Below, in pieces: positions 1-10,821 of a stretch of DNA of 52,105 bases. Below the pieces are notes generated by a model. It had not been told where the DNA came from and made no database searches. It saw only the letters and a list, made by a program, of their open reading frames with translations. A program made the translations under genes and the position numbers. Position 1 is the first letter of the stretch. Each line of letters opens with the position of its first letter. Source of the DNA: Pseudolactococcus chungangensis CAU 28 = DSM 22330 (GTDB lineage: Bacteria > Bacillota > Bacilli > Lactobacillales > Streptococcaceae); assembly GCF_002441885.1 (NCBI RefSeq), contig NZ_JXJT01000013.1, positions 1-52,105 on the forward strand. The letters are read 5' to 3'.

Positions 1-179
1 TCCAGCGACTAAGATTTTTTTCAAAAATCAAATCTACTGTATATAGCACGGTACATAATGCGCTGAAGCGCAAACATAGTTGAAAGCAATCCTTTCAATT
101 AACCAATAGAGGCAACATTAGTTGCCATCAGAAAGTGTATGCTATAGATAGTTAAATGAGTATAGAGGTAAACGTCTAT
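1..179. other. Non-coding end region with three small hairpins
   Basis: No convincing gene is seen here. Three perfect short inverted repeats follow one another: 59-72 (TGCGC/GCGCA, 4-nt loop), 80-98 (TTGAAAG/CTTTCAA, 5-nt loop) and 111-126 (GGCAAC/GTTGCC, 4-nt loop). None has a clear T-run, so a classical terminator for tgt is not proven. The segment at 152-165 (GTTAAATGAGTATA) matches one end of the palindromic elements at 8942-8993 and 44023-44081. Confidence 0.4.
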
Positions 180-1478
<1,299 letters not shown>

Positions 1479-1952
1479 TTAAATTTCACAGTGTCCTGAT
1501 AAATTGGCAACCTCAGAGCTGCCATTACTATTTTCCAAGGCTTTTTTCAAAGCATTCCAAGCTAAAGTTGCACATTTAATACGTTGTGGAAACTTGGCAA
1601 CACCAGATAACAAGGCGCCATCGCCCAATTTTTCTTGACGATCATCTGTTTTACCTTGAACCATTTCAGAGAAAATATCTGCTAACTCGAGAGCTTCTTC
1701 TGATTTTTTGCCAATCACTGTATCCGTCATCATTGAGGCTGAAGCTGTTGAAATACTACAACCTGAACCATCAAAGGCGATATCAGTGATGGTACCACCA
1801 TCCAGTTTCAACGAAAGTTTAATCACGTCGCCACAGGTTGGGTTATTCAAATCTACCGTTTCACCGTCCTGTAATTGACCGTGGTGATGTGGGTGACTTG
1901 AATGATCAAGAATCACCTGACGGTAGAGGTTATCTAATTTAGAAAGGGCCAT
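1479..1952 (-). CDS. sufU: SufU, zinc-dependent sulfur transfer protein for Fe-S assembly
   Basis: Accepts persulfide sulfur from SufS and passes it to the SUF scaffold; acts in the cytoplasm. The IscU-like fold is shown by the three conserved Cys motifs PTCGD, GCSIS and KCATLAW. The start is set at the ATG reading MALSKLDN, because AAGGAG lies at good spacing before it; an upstream in-frame ATG (1970) has no such site. It is fourth in the sufC-D-S-U operon and its stop abuts the tgt start codon. The sufB gene that normally follows sufU in Firmicutes is not here. Confidence 0.93.
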   Translation of the reverse strand: MALSKLDNLYRQVILDHSSHPHHHGQLQDGETVDLNNPTCGDVIKLSLKLDGGTITDIAFDGSGCSISTASASMMTDTVIGKKSEEALELADIFSEMVQGKTDDRQEKLGDGALLSGVAKFPQRIKCATLAWNALKKALENSNGSSEVANLSGHCEI

Positions 1953-2013
1953 GGTTACTCCTTTGGTCATAAGTTAGCGAAGTCGTTTGGCACAACTGTT
2001 TAAGTATACGATA

Positions 2014-3237
<1,224 letters not shown>

Positions 3238-3287
3238 CTAGTCTCACTCCTACATTAAACTGTTGATACTCACTTATGCAAAAAAAC

Positions 3288-4550
3288 TTAACGTTTATCT
3301 AGTTTACTTTCGATCACATCAATCATTTCTTGACGAACTGCCTTAACCGGAATTTCACCGATAACAGCGCCCAAAAAGCCACGAACGACCAAACGTTCAG
3401 CAGTATCTTGATCCAGACCGCGACTCATAAGGTAGTACATATCTTCTGGGTCAACTTGACCGATTGACGCCGCGTGACCCGCAGTCACATCATTTTCATC
3501 GATCAAAAGAATTGGATTAGCATCCGAACGTGCCTTATCAGACAACATCAAGACACGTGATTCTTGTTGCGCATCTGCACCTTTAGCACCACGGATGATG
3601 TGACCAATGCCGTTGAACGTCAAGGTTCCGGCTTCTAAGATGACACCGTGTTGCAAAATATGCCCAATCGAATGTGGCGCATAGTTGGTAACACGTGTAT
3701 CAATACCTTGAATTTGTTTACCTGAAGAAATCGCCACCGCTTTAAGTTCTGCGTGACTGCCTTCACCGACCAAGTCGCTGTCAAAATCAGCAACGACATT
3801 ACCTTCGTTCATCACACCAAGGTTCCAGTCGATTTGTGCATTTTTATTTAAGCGACCACGACGACTGATGAAAGTTGTCAAATTGCTACCTAAACGGTCA
3901 ATCGCTGAAAACTTAACTTGTGCGCCTTCAAGTGCGATTACTTCAACCGCAATGTTGGCTGTGTTTTTAACATTATCTTTGCCAAGGCTCTCAAAACGTT
4001 CCAAGTATGACAACTTGGCATGTTTCCCAACGATAATCAAAACGTGCTTATTGAAAGGTACCGCTTCGTCAGAATCTTGATAAAAGAGTCCTTCGACTGG
4101 TACATTCACTTCAACGTTATCTGGCACATATAAAACTGCCGCTGAGTTAAAGTAAGCGGTATGGTAAGCTGTTAATTTGTCTTCATCAAAAGGCAAAGCT
4201 GTTCCAAAATACTGTTCGACGATTTCTGGAATTTCTTCCAAAGCTGAATAAAAGTCTGTGAAAATCACACCTTTATTAGCCAAATCTGGTGATAACTGTT
4301 GGAAAACAGTTGTCGTGCCGACTTGAATCAATTTAGGATTTTCACCTAAGTTTGTAAAATCTGGCACATTTGAACTGTCAAGAGATTCAGTGATATCATT
4401 GTTACCAAAGTTCCAACGGTCAAGCTTGACACGCTGAATTAAAGGGAGTTTCAATTCACTGATTTTATCAAATGCCGTTTGACGGCGCACTTGCAACCAT
4501 TCTGGTTCCGCATGTGCCTGTGAAAAAGCAATAATATTTTCTTTCGCCAT
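3288..4550 (-). CDS. sufD: SufD, Fe-S cluster assembly scaffold subunit
   Basis: Member of the SufBCD scaffold complex that builds Fe-S clusters with the SufC ATPase. The protein is 420 aa with the N-terminal SufD signature (AEPEWLQVRRQTAFDKI) and the long right-handed beta-helix core. The start is placed at MAKENIIAF, preceded by AAGGAG; an upstream in-frame ATG would overlap sufC by 47 bp and has no such site. Length and N-terminus identify it as SufD rather than SufB, so the partner SufB must be encoded elsewhere. Confidence 0.93.
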   Translation of the reverse strand: MAKENIIAFSQAHAEPEWLQVRRQTAFDKISELKLPLIQRVKLDRWNFGNNDITESLDSSNVPDFTNLGENPKLIQVGTTTVFQQLSPDLANKGVIFTDFYSALEEIPEIVEQYFGTALPFDEDKLTAYHTAYFNSAAVLYVPDNVEVNVPVEGLFYQDSDEAVPFNKHVLIIVGKHAKLSYLERFESLGKDNVKNTANIAVEVIALEGAQVKFSAIDRLGSNLTTFISRRGRLNKNAQIDWNLGVMNEGNVVADFDSDLVGEGSHAELKAVAISSGKQIQGIDTRVTNYAPHSIGHILQHGVILEAGTLTFNGIGHIIRGAKGADAQQESRVLMLSDKARSDANPILLIDENDVTAGHAASIGQVDPEDMYYLMSRGLDQDTAERLVVRGFLGAVIGEIPVKAVRQEMIDVIESKLDKR

Positions 4551-4563
4551 ATTATGCTCCTTC

Positions 4564-5334
4564 TTAAGCTTCTTCTTTGTACTCGATACCAAGGTCTTTA
4601 GCGATGCCATGGTAACCTTCAGTTTCCAAGCGTGCTGCTAATTCAGGGCCACCTGTCATGACAACGCGGCCTTCCATCATCACGTGCACCACATCTGGTG
4701 TGATGTAGTTCAAGAGACGTTGGTAGTGAGTGATGATCAAGGCACCGAAGTTTTCACCACGGATAGCATTCACACCTTTAGAAACGACTTTTAGGGCATC
4801 AATATCAAGACCTGAGTCGATTTCATCTAGGATAGCAAATTTAGGTTCAAGCATGAGCAATTGTAGAATTTCGTTACGTTTTTTCTCACCACCTGAAAAG
4901 CCTTCATTGAGGTAACGCTCAGCCATGGCTTCGTCCATATTAAGCAAGTCCATTTTGCTGTCCAATTTTTTCAAGAAGTCCATGACGCCAATTTTGTCAT
5001 CTTCTTCACGGCCAGCATTCATTGCAGCACGCATAAATTCAGCATTTGTGATCCCAGCAATTTCACTTGGATATTGCATGGCCAAGAAAAGACCTAAACG
5101 CGCGCGTTCGTCTACTTCAAGTTCTAACACATTAATACCGTCAAGCAAAATTTCGCCTTGGGTGACTTCAAAATTAGGGTTACCCATAATCGCAGCAGAA
5201 AGTGTTGATTTTCCGGTACCATTTGGTCCCATGATGGCATGAATCTCGTTTGTATTGATTGTCAGGTTCACACCTTTAAGGATTTCTTTTTCCTCAACAC
5301 GGACATATAAATCTTTAATTTCTAATGTAGACAT
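4564..5334 (-). CDS. sufC: SufC, ATPase of the SUF Fe-S assembly complex
   Basis: Cytoplasmic ABC-type ATPase of the SufBCD complex. Visible: Walker A GPNGTGKST, a signature region FSGGEKKR, Walker B FAILDEIDSGLD and the H-loop ITHYQR, in 256 aa. The start is the ATG of MSTLEIKD, preceded by TTGGAGG. It is the first suf gene after rgpG, matching the streptococcal order mecA-rgpG-sufCDSUB. An AT-rich stretch at about 5360-5375 could hold the suf promoter. Confidence 0.95.
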   Translation of the reverse strand: MSTLEIKDLYVRVEEKEILKGVNLTINTNEIHAIMGPNGTGKSTLSAAIMGNPNFEVTQGEILLDGINVLELEVDERARLGLFLAMQYPSEIAGITNAEFMRAAMNAGREEDDKIGVMDFLKKLDSKMDLLNMDEAMAERYLNEGFSGGEKKRNEILQLLMLEPKFAILDEIDSGLDIDALKVVSKGVNAIRGENFGALIITHYQRLLNYITPDVVHVMMEGRVVMTGGPELAARLETEGYHGIAKDLGIEYKEEA

Positions 5335-5411
5335 AGGTTCCTCCAATTATTGTTCTAACCACTATTTTATCAAAATAAAAGACAAAATAACATTATTCTG
5401 TCTATAAACTT

Positions 5412-6584
5412 TTACATTTTCCGCCGTTTTTTAACCTCTTGGCGATACTCACTATTGCCAATAAATTTAACGACATTTAAAAGAGGTGTCCGATTCTCGC
5501 CCAACACACCAATCAGCTCAATCAGCACTTCTAACCCGATCAGACTAAAGACAAGCAAAAAGGTACCGCCCCAACGTGATGACACATTAAGAATCAATGC
5601 GATAAATGAAAATATCCCTGCAATCCCATAGATGACTAAAACAGCCGCATGCTGGGTTAGACCCAAACTCAATAGACGATGATGCAAGTGCATCCGATCG
5701 GCCTCAACCATACTACCACCATTGAGTTTACGGCGAATCATCGCTACGACCGTATCGGTCAATGGTACCCCTAGAATCAGCATTGGTGTGACGACAGCCA
5801 CAGCTGTCGCATTTTTCAAACCTTGCAAGGACAAGACTGAAATCATGAATCCCAAGAATAAGGCACCCGTGTCTCCAAGATAAATAATGGCAGGTGGAAA
5901 ATTATAGGGAAAAAAACCAACGATAGCAAAAACCAAAACGAAAATTGTAATCGGAAGATAGACATTCGTCGTCCCCAAGAAGAAATACGCCACCAATCCC
6001 ATAGTTGTCAGACTAATAATTGATACACCACTTGCTAAACCATCTAGCCCATCAATCAAATTAACAGCGTTGGTAATCGCTAAAATCCAGAAAATAGTGG
6101 CTAAAAAAGACAACCAATCTGGAAAGACTAGGAGTGGTCCGCCAAAAGGTATCTTGAAATTATCAAAATGACTCGTCGTGAAAAACCAGATAATACAAGC
6201 ACCCGCAATTTGACCTAATAATTTACTTTTTGCACCAAGTTCTACAATATCATCGATCAGTCCTGTCGCAGCCACAATACCACCACCTAAAACAAAAGGC
6301 CAGACATAGCTGAGATAAGAATCTGTAATGCCTGGATAATTTGGTAATGACACAAAACGTGGCAAGACAAGCAACACGATTGCTGAAAAAGCAACAAAAA
6401 TAGCAACACCTCCAGCAGATGGCATTGGCTTGACATTAATACGACGGGCGTTTGGATGATCAACTGCACCAATTTTTCGAGATACCACCACCATAATAGG
6501 CGTCAGAATCAAGGCAATGATAGCCGTTACTAATAAAATAATAATATATTTAACCGTAAAAGGAAATTCAGATAAGTTATGCAT
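5412..6584 (-). CDS. rgpG: Undecaprenyl-phosphate GlcNAc-1-phosphate transferase (RgpG/TagO family)
   Basis: Integral membrane enzyme that starts wall polysaccharide or teichoic acid synthesis by moving GlcNAc-1-phosphate onto undecaprenyl phosphate. At 390 aa it has about eleven membrane segments. Family motifs include DHPNARRINVKPMPSAGG near the N-terminus, NLIDGLDGLASG, YLGDTGALFLGF and the HLHHRLL cytoplasmic motif. Its place between mecA and sufC is the known streptococcal arrangement, so the rgpG name is preferred over tagO. There is no Shine-Dalgarno sequence; a TATAAT box lies 8 nt upstream of the ATG, so the mRNA may be leaderless. Confidence 0.92.
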   Translation of the reverse strand: MHNLSEFPFTVKYIIILLVTAIIALILTPIMVVVSRKIGAVDHPNARRINVKPMPSAGGVAIFVAFSAIVLLVLPRFVSLPNYPGITDSYLSYVWPFVLGGGIVAATGLIDDIVELGAKSKLLGQIAGACIIWFFTTSHFDNFKIPFGGPLLVFPDWLSFLATIFWILAITNAVNLIDGLDGLASGVSIISLTTMGLVAYFFLGTTNVYLPITIFVLVFAIVGFFPYNFPPAIIYLGDTGALFLGFMISVLSLQGLKNATAVAVVTPMLILGVPLTDTVVAMIRRKLNGGSMVEADRMHLHHRLLSLGLTQHAAVLVIYGIAGIFSFIALILNVSSRWGGTFLLVFSLIGLEVLIELIGVLGENRTPLLNVVKFIGNSEYRQEVKKRRKM

Positions 6585-6592
6585 ATACTAGT

Positions 6593-6620
6593 ATTATACC
6601 ATATTCTTTTATTTTTATAA
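6593..6620 (-). promoter_or_regulatory. Candidate promoter abutting the rgpG start codon
   Basis: TATAAT (6593-6598) sits 8 nt before the rgpG ATG, with a weak TTATAA 16 nt upstream. The predicted start site falls within a few bases of the ATG. Confidence 0.5.
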
Positions 6621-6672
6621 CAGTCAATCTGTCTCGCGATGCCTCCATTTAATCGCTTTTCCATATATTGAA

Positions 6673-6705
6673 AAAAACAACAAAGTCGTCTTTACTTCGT
6701 TGTTT
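6673..6705 (-). terminator. Intrinsic terminator after mecA
   Basis: On the minus strand, stem AACAACGAAGT pairs with ACTTTGTTGTT and is followed by a run of T. It separates mecA from rgpG. Confidence 0.85.
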
Positions 6706-6713
6706 CTTATCAA

Positions 6714-7382
6714 TTAAATTTGTTGCAGACTTTCAAGTGCTTCCTCACGGAAAATCGTCTTAGCATGTTCTAGCAAAGCCTCACGTGAAAAATCAGACGG
6801 CTCACCATACTCTAACATTCTAGCACGTAACAGGCTCACTTCTTTAAAGCCTTTACGTTTTTGGTTGTCAAGAATCGTCAGGTAGAAATTATCTTGAAAT
6901 TGGAAAAGTTCGGACTCCTCCACATCATCAATCACAGCTTGGCTCAGTTTCACCGCATCTGATATTTTGTTGAATTTAAGGATGAAGTAGACGAAGTCAG
7001 CGTGATCATCCATCACATCAAAATTTGGTTTACTTGACGATAAGCTATCCATGAGATTTGCCATATCCCCCATCTGCTCCATGGCCTCGTCCATCATTTC
7101 TTGTAAGCCTTCTGATCCCTCAGGAAATTTCATGTTATCTATGTTGACTTCTTCTGTCACTAGCAAATCCACACCTTGTGGATGCGGGCGAACTTGAAAC
7201 GTCATCATGCCCGTATTAGCAAATTTATCTTCAATTTCTAATTCGCTAACCAACTCATAGAATAACTTTTCAACCATGCCTTGATTGACTAAAAAATCAC
7301 TCATTTTAATATCGTGTGCCTTTAAATCTTCAAAAGTCAAGGAAATTTTTATCGTTTTATCATTAATTTGTTTATATTCCAT
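6714..7382 (-). CDS. mecA: MecA, ClpC adaptor protein
   Basis: Adaptor that delivers substrates such as ComX or ComK-type regulators to the ClpC unfoldase for degradation. The 222-aa product begins MEYKQINDKTIKISLTFEDL, the conserved MecA N-terminal domain, then an acidic linker (about 85-115) and the C-terminal ClpC-binding domain (PNFDVMDDHADFVYFILKF onward). The start is chosen at this ATG because the family begins here and GTGAGG lies upstream; the in-frame extension to 7439 adds 19 unconserved residues. The neighbour rgpG matches streptococcal synteny. Confidence 0.93.
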   Translation of the reverse strand: MEYKQINDKTIKISLTFEDLKAHDIKMSDFLVNQGMVEKLFYELVSELEIEDKFANTGMMTFQVRPHPQGVDLLVTEEVNIDNMKFPEGSEGLQEMMDEAMEQMGDMANLMDSLSSSKPNFDVMDDHADFVYFILKFNKISDAVKLSQAVIDDVEESELFQFQDNFYLTILDNQKRKGFKEVSLLRARMLEYGEPSDFSREALLEHAKTIFREEALESLQQI

Positions 7383-7451
7383 CGTACTAACCTCACGTTT
7401 CGTTTCAGGGAAGTCATCTCCTTTGGATTCCCTGAACATCTATTATATCAT

Positions 7452-7475
7452 AAAAGCGCTAAAAATAGCGCTTTT
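7452..7475. terminator. Terminator between glnQ and mecA
   Basis: Perfect hairpin AAAAGCGCTA/TAGCGCTTTT with flanking T and A runs. It lies 26 bp after the glnQ stop on the minus strand. Confidence 0.85.
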
Positions 7476-7500
7476 GAGTGATTGCGATGTTCTATCAATC

Positions 7501-8238
7501 TTATAAAACCTGTGCCAAAAATTCCTGAGTTCGCGGCTCCTTAGGATGATCAAACAACTCGTTTGGCGTACCGCTCTCAACAATTTTACCATCCGCCATG
7601 AAGATCACACGATCCGCAACTTCTTTAGCAAATCCCATCTCATGCGTCACGATAACCATCGTCATCCCGTCTTTTGCCAAATCTTGCATGACATTTAAGA
7701 CATCCCCGACCATTTCAGGATCGAGAGCAGATGTAGGCTCATCGAAAAGCATGACGTCAGGGTTCATCGCTAATGCCCGAGCAATCGCTACCCGTTGTTG
7801 TTGTCCCCCTGATAAACTTTGAGGATAAGCATCAGCTTTCTCAGACAGCCCAACCTTAGCTAATAACTCAATGGCAACTTCAACTGCCTCTTCTTTTGAT
7901 AGTTTGCCAGTCGTCATGGGTGCCAAAGTTAGATTATCAAGCACGGTCATATTTGGAAAAAGGTTAAACTGCTGGAAAACCATGCCCATTTTTTCGCGAT
8001 GCTTAAAGACATCAACTGACTTGTCCGCAATATTAGTGCCTTCAAAGTAAACATCACCTTTAGTCGGCGTTTCAAGTAAATTCATCGTTCGAAGAAAAGT
8101 CGATTTACCAGACCCAGAAGGACCAATCATGACCACAACTTCACCGCGTTTAATCTGAATATCCAAGCCTTTCAACACTTCATTTTTACCGAAATATTTA
8201 TGCAGATCTTTAATTTCAATCAAATTATATGTGCTCAT
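7501..8238 (-). CDS. glnQ: Polar amino-acid ABC transporter ATPase (GlnQ type)
   Basis: ATP-binding subunit of a polar amino-acid importer. Walker [11 protein letters not shown]-loop [10 protein letters not shown], signature LSGGQQQR and Walker [15 protein letters not shown] are all present in 245 aa. Its start overlaps the glnP stop by 4 nt, so the two are translationally coupled. No substrate-binding protein is encoded beside it or fused to glnP, so the binding protein must come from elsewhere. The substrate is not certain. Confidence 0.92.
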   Translation of the reverse strand: MSTYNLIEIKDLHKYFGKNEVLKGLDIQIKRGEVVVMIGPSGSGKSTFLRTMNLLETPTKGDVYFEGTNIADKSVDVFKHREKMGMVFQQFNLFPNMTVLDNLTLAPMTTGKLSKEEAVEVAIELLAKVGLSEKADAYPQSLSGGQQQRVAIARALAMNPDVMLFDEPTSALDPEMVGDVLNVMQDLAKDGMTMVIVTHEMGFAKEVADRVIFMADGKIVESGTPNELFDHPKEPRTQEFLAQVL

Positions 8239-8921
8239 TTTGCATATCCTTTCCCAAGTTTTTTCTCAAGTAGATTGATGAGTCGACTTGTGATAAAGGT
8301 TACCACAAAATAATAACCCGCAACTAATAACCAAGGTGACAAACTTTGATAAGTTGTTGAACTTGTTGTTTGCGCACCATTGAAGAGTTCCATAACACCA
8401 ATCGTTGCCAAAAGCGAGCTATCTTTGATAATGGTCACAAATTCATTTCCTAAAGCAGGTAAGATATTACGAACGGCTTGTGGTAGAATGACTTTCATCA
8501 TCGTCTGATGAGGCCGAATACCGAGTGAATAAGCAGCCTCTGTCTGTCCTTTAGGTACCGCATTAATCCCACTACGAACGATTTCAGCAACATAAGCCCC
8601 TGAGTTCATTGACAACACGATAATCCCTGGCACCAAACGTGATAAATCTTCCGTTAAAATACCCAATTGAAACTCCGGCAGTGGCATTTTCCCAAGTACT
8701 TGGAAACCTATCATAATCTGCACCAACATCGGTGTCCCTCGAAAAACTTCGATGTAAACATTAGCCAACCAACGTAAAATACGTATCTTTGATAACTTTG
8801 CTAGGGCAATCAGTGTCCCAAGTACGGTACCGATTACGACAACAAAAGCCGAAATCATCAGGGTAACAATTAAGCCATCATTAAAATAAGGCAGGAATTT
8901 ATCGATAAAATTAAAACTCAT
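8235..8921 (-). CDS. Polar amino-acid ABC transporter permease (GlnP/HisM type)
   Basis: Membrane subunit of 228 aa with about five helices and the EAA coupling loop ([21 protein letters not shown]). It pairs with the overlapping ATPase gene. Unlike lactococcal and streptococcal GlnP it carries no fused binding domain. A CodY-like sequence (12 of 15 matches by eye to AATTTTCWGAAAATT) lies at 8929-8943 just before the start, hinting at control by amino-acid supply. Confidence 0.88.
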   Translation of the reverse strand: MSFNFIDKFLPYFNDGLIVTLMISAFVVVIGTVLGTLIALAKLSKIRILRWLANVYIEVFRGTPMLVQIMIGFQVLGKMPLPEFQLGILTEDLSRLVPGIIVLSMNSGAYVAEIVRSGINAVPKGQTEAAYSLGIRPHQTMMKVILPQAVRNILPALGNEFVTIIKDSSLLATIGVMELFNGAQTTSSTTYQSLSPWLLVAGYYFVVTFITSRLINLLEKKLGKGYAK

Positions 8922-8941
8922 AAGACTCTACTTTCTGAAAA

Positions 8942-8993
8942 TATACTTGCTTAACGATATAAAGTGTCTGCTTTATATCGTTAAATGAGTATA
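8942..8993. repeat. Palindromic element with TATACT...AGTATA ends
   Basis: A perfect 14-bp inverted repeat (TTAACGATATAAAG at 8951-8964, complement at 8971-8984, 6-nt loop) is bordered by TATACT and AGTATA. The same border pattern occurs at 44023-44081, so it belongs to a dispersed palindromic family. Confidence 0.65.
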
Positions 8994-9029
8994 GTAATAT
9001 CTTTTATTATATCACATTATGTTAGTCCT

Positions 9030-9398
9030 TTATTTAAATTCTCCCAGATAAAATTCAATTTTACTGCCCGCCTTCACTTTGGTTTCTGCGACTCCCTTAT
9101 CAGCTAGTTTATCATTGACTTTAAAGAGCCAATAAAGATTGGATGACTCAATTTGAGTAATGCCATCAATTTCAGTGATGATACCTGATTTTAGGGTTAC
9201 TCTTGTCCTTGATTGCAGTAACTCTAATACTGTTTCATCAGCCTGAATTGGTATATCTTGATAAGTCTTAACTGTTGCCTCATCGTATTTGACGATTAAT
9301 GTTGCTGTGCCATGCTGTTCAGATTTAACAGCTTTGTGGCAGGAAGATAAGATAATAACGGATAGGATACAAAATAAACTGAATACAAATTTTTTCAT
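9030..9398 (-). CDS. Small DUF4430-like lipoprotein
   Basis: A 122-aa secreted lipoprotein: basic start MKKF, a hydrophobic stretch and the lipobox LSSC, so it should be lipid-anchored outside the membrane. The rest (ATLIVKYDEATVKTYQDI... WLFKVNDKLADKGVAETKVKAGSKIEFYLGEFK) resembles the DUF4430/transcobalamin-like fold, which in some proteins binds small ligands. The ligand is unknown. There is no Shine-Dalgarno site; a TAAAAT box (9405-9410) ends 6 nt before the ATG, with TTGGCA upstream, suggesting a leaderless mRNA. It appears monocistronic. Confidence 0.75.
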   Translation of the reverse strand: MKKFVFSLFCILSVIILSSCHKAVKSEQHGTATLIVKYDEATVKTYQDIPIQADETVLELLQSRTRVTLKSGIITEIDGITQIESSNLYWLFKVNDKLADKGVAETKVKAGSKIEFYLGEFK

Positions 9399-9483
9399 AA
9401 GACTATTTTATCAAAAAAATGTGTTCTAGTGCCAAATATAGATCAACTTACCTTTACATCTTGAGAGAAAGATAAAATAGAAC

Positions 9484-9507
9484 AAAAAAACGCCATTAGC
9501 GTTTTTT
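9484..9507 (-). terminator. Terminator after the MsmK-type ATPase gene
   Basis: AAAAAACGC TAATG GCGTTTTTTT on the minus strand, 15 bp past the stop codon. Confidence 0.85.
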
Positions 9508-9521
9508 CGAGGAGAGTCATT

Positions 9522-10652
9522 TTAGCCGACAATACGTTGCTCAGTGTCAAAGTCGAAGAAGTGTCCTTTATTGACATTGAATGTCAAATCAACTTCATCA
9601 CCAGGTTGACGGAAGTCACGTGCATCTACTTTTGAGACAAATTCAGTGTCGCCAATTTTAGAATAGAGCATTGTTTCAGCGCCAAGCAATTCAGAAACAA
9701 CAACTTCAGCTTTAACATTTTGATTTGGGAAGACTTCTTGAACAAGACCATCTGCGGAGATATCTTCTGGACGAATACCAAACCAGACTTTTTTCTTGTC
9801 ATAGCCAGCATTTTTAAGGACTTTTTGTTGACCTTCTGGAATCGCAATATCAAGCCCAGCACCATTTGTCATGCAGCTACCATCAACCGTGACTTCAAAG
9901 AAGTTCATAGCAGGGCTACCGATAAAGCCGGCGACGAATTTGTTAGCAGGTTCGTTATAGAGTTCTTTCGGCGCACCAATTTGCTCAATACGACCAGTTG
10001 TGCCATCAGCACTTTTAGACGCACTCATGATAACGATACGATCCGCTAGTGTCATCGCTTCTGTTTGGTCATGGGTTACGTAAATTGTTGTTGCGCCAAT
10101 CCGACGGTGAATTTTCGCAATTTCAGCACGCATGGACACCCGGAGTTTGGCATCCAAGTTTGACAAAGGTTCATCCATGAGGAAGACCTTGGCATCACGG
10201 ACAATGGCACGTCCCATCGCCACACGTTGGCGTTGACCGCCGGACATGTCAGCTGGTTTACGATCCAAGAGTTCGGTCAAGCCAAGAATAGCAGCCGCTT
10301 CTTCTACACGTTTTTTGATTTCATCTTTTTTGTATTTGCGCAATTTCAAGCCAAATGCCATATTGTCAAAGACCGTCATGTGCGGATAAAGGGCATAGTT
10401 TTGGAAAACCATGGCGATGTCACGGTCTTTAGGCGCGACATCATTCATGCGCACACCATCAATCGTGAACTCTCCATTTGTGATGTCCTCAAGACCTGCA
10501 ATCATCCGCAGAGTTGTTGATTTACCACAGCCAGATGGTCCAACAAAAACGATAAATTCTTTATCTTTCACATCAAGGTTAAAATCTTCTACTGCCTTGA
10601 TTTTGGCATTAGGATATACTTTGTCTACGTGTTCCAATTTAAGGGTTGTCAT
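9522..10652 (-). CDS. msmK: Multiple-sugar ABC transporter ATPase (MsmK/UgpC/MalK family)
   Basis: Carbohydrate-importer ATPase of 376 aa. It has Walker [10 protein letters not shown], signature MSGGQRQR, Walker [17 protein letters not shown] and the C-terminal regulatory OB-like domain (about 245-376; [11 protein letters not shown]). The gene stands alone, with its own promoter and terminator and no permease or binding protein nearby. That is typical of the shared MsmK of streptococci, which energises several sugar importers. A cre-like site overlaps the promoter, so CcpA control is likely. Confidence 0.9.
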   Translation of the reverse strand: MTTLKLEHVDKVYPNAKIKAVEDFNLDVKDKEFIVFVGPSGCGKSTTLRMIAGLEDITNGEFTIDGVRMNDVAPKDRDIAMVFQNYALYPHMTVFDNMAFGLKLRKYKKDEIKKRVEEAAAILGLTELLDRKPADMSGGQRQRVAMGRAIVRDAKVFLMDEPLSNLDAKLRVSMRAEIAKIHRRIGATTIYVTHDQTEAMTLADRIVIMSASKSADGTTGRIEQIGAPKELYNEPANKFVAGFIGSPAMNFFEVTVDGSCMTNGAGLDIAIPEGQQKVLKNAGYDKKKVWFGIRPEDISADGLVQEVFPNQNVKAEVVVSELLGAETMLYSKIGDTEFVSKVDARDFRQPGDEVDLTFNVNKGHFFDFDTEQRIVG

Positions 10653-10681
10653 TATGTTTACCTCTTTTTTTTGATAAGTTC

Positions 10682-10708
10682 ATTATACCGAAAACGTTTT
10701 CAATACAA
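10682..10708 (-). promoter_or_regulatory. msmK promoter with overlapping cre site
   Basis: TATAAT (10682-10687) lies 15 nt downstream of TTGTAT. The spacer contains TGAAAACGTTTTCG (10689-10702), 13 of 14 positions matching the CcpA cre consensus TGWAANCGNTNWCA. Confidence 0.65.
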
Positions 10709-10757
10709 GATGGTCAAACTGCCTATTTTTTGTATACAAATTGTCTTTAAAATCATC

Positions 10758-10800
10758 AAAAAATAAGCTAGGACTGCCATTAAGACAAGTCCTAGCCTAT
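10758..10800 (-). terminator. Terminator of the BspA/SipW operon
   Basis: On the minus strand GCTAGGACT pairs perfectly with AGTCCTAGC across a 12-nt loop. The outer stem continues, with a T-run (TTATTTTTT) on the 3' side. It lies about 20 bp after the BspA-like gene. Confidence 0.9.
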
Positions 10801-10821
10801 TCTTATTTTTTACCGTCATAC

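Noticed and set aside
4551-4610. Longer SufD N-terminus overlapping sufC
   Set aside because: The extra residues are Lys-rich, unlike the family, and the downstream ATG has a good ribosome site.
9030-9398. Substrate-binding protein for the neighbouring glnPQ transporter
   Set aside because: Too short and of the DUF4430-like type, not a family 3 binding protein; it also appears to have its own promoter.
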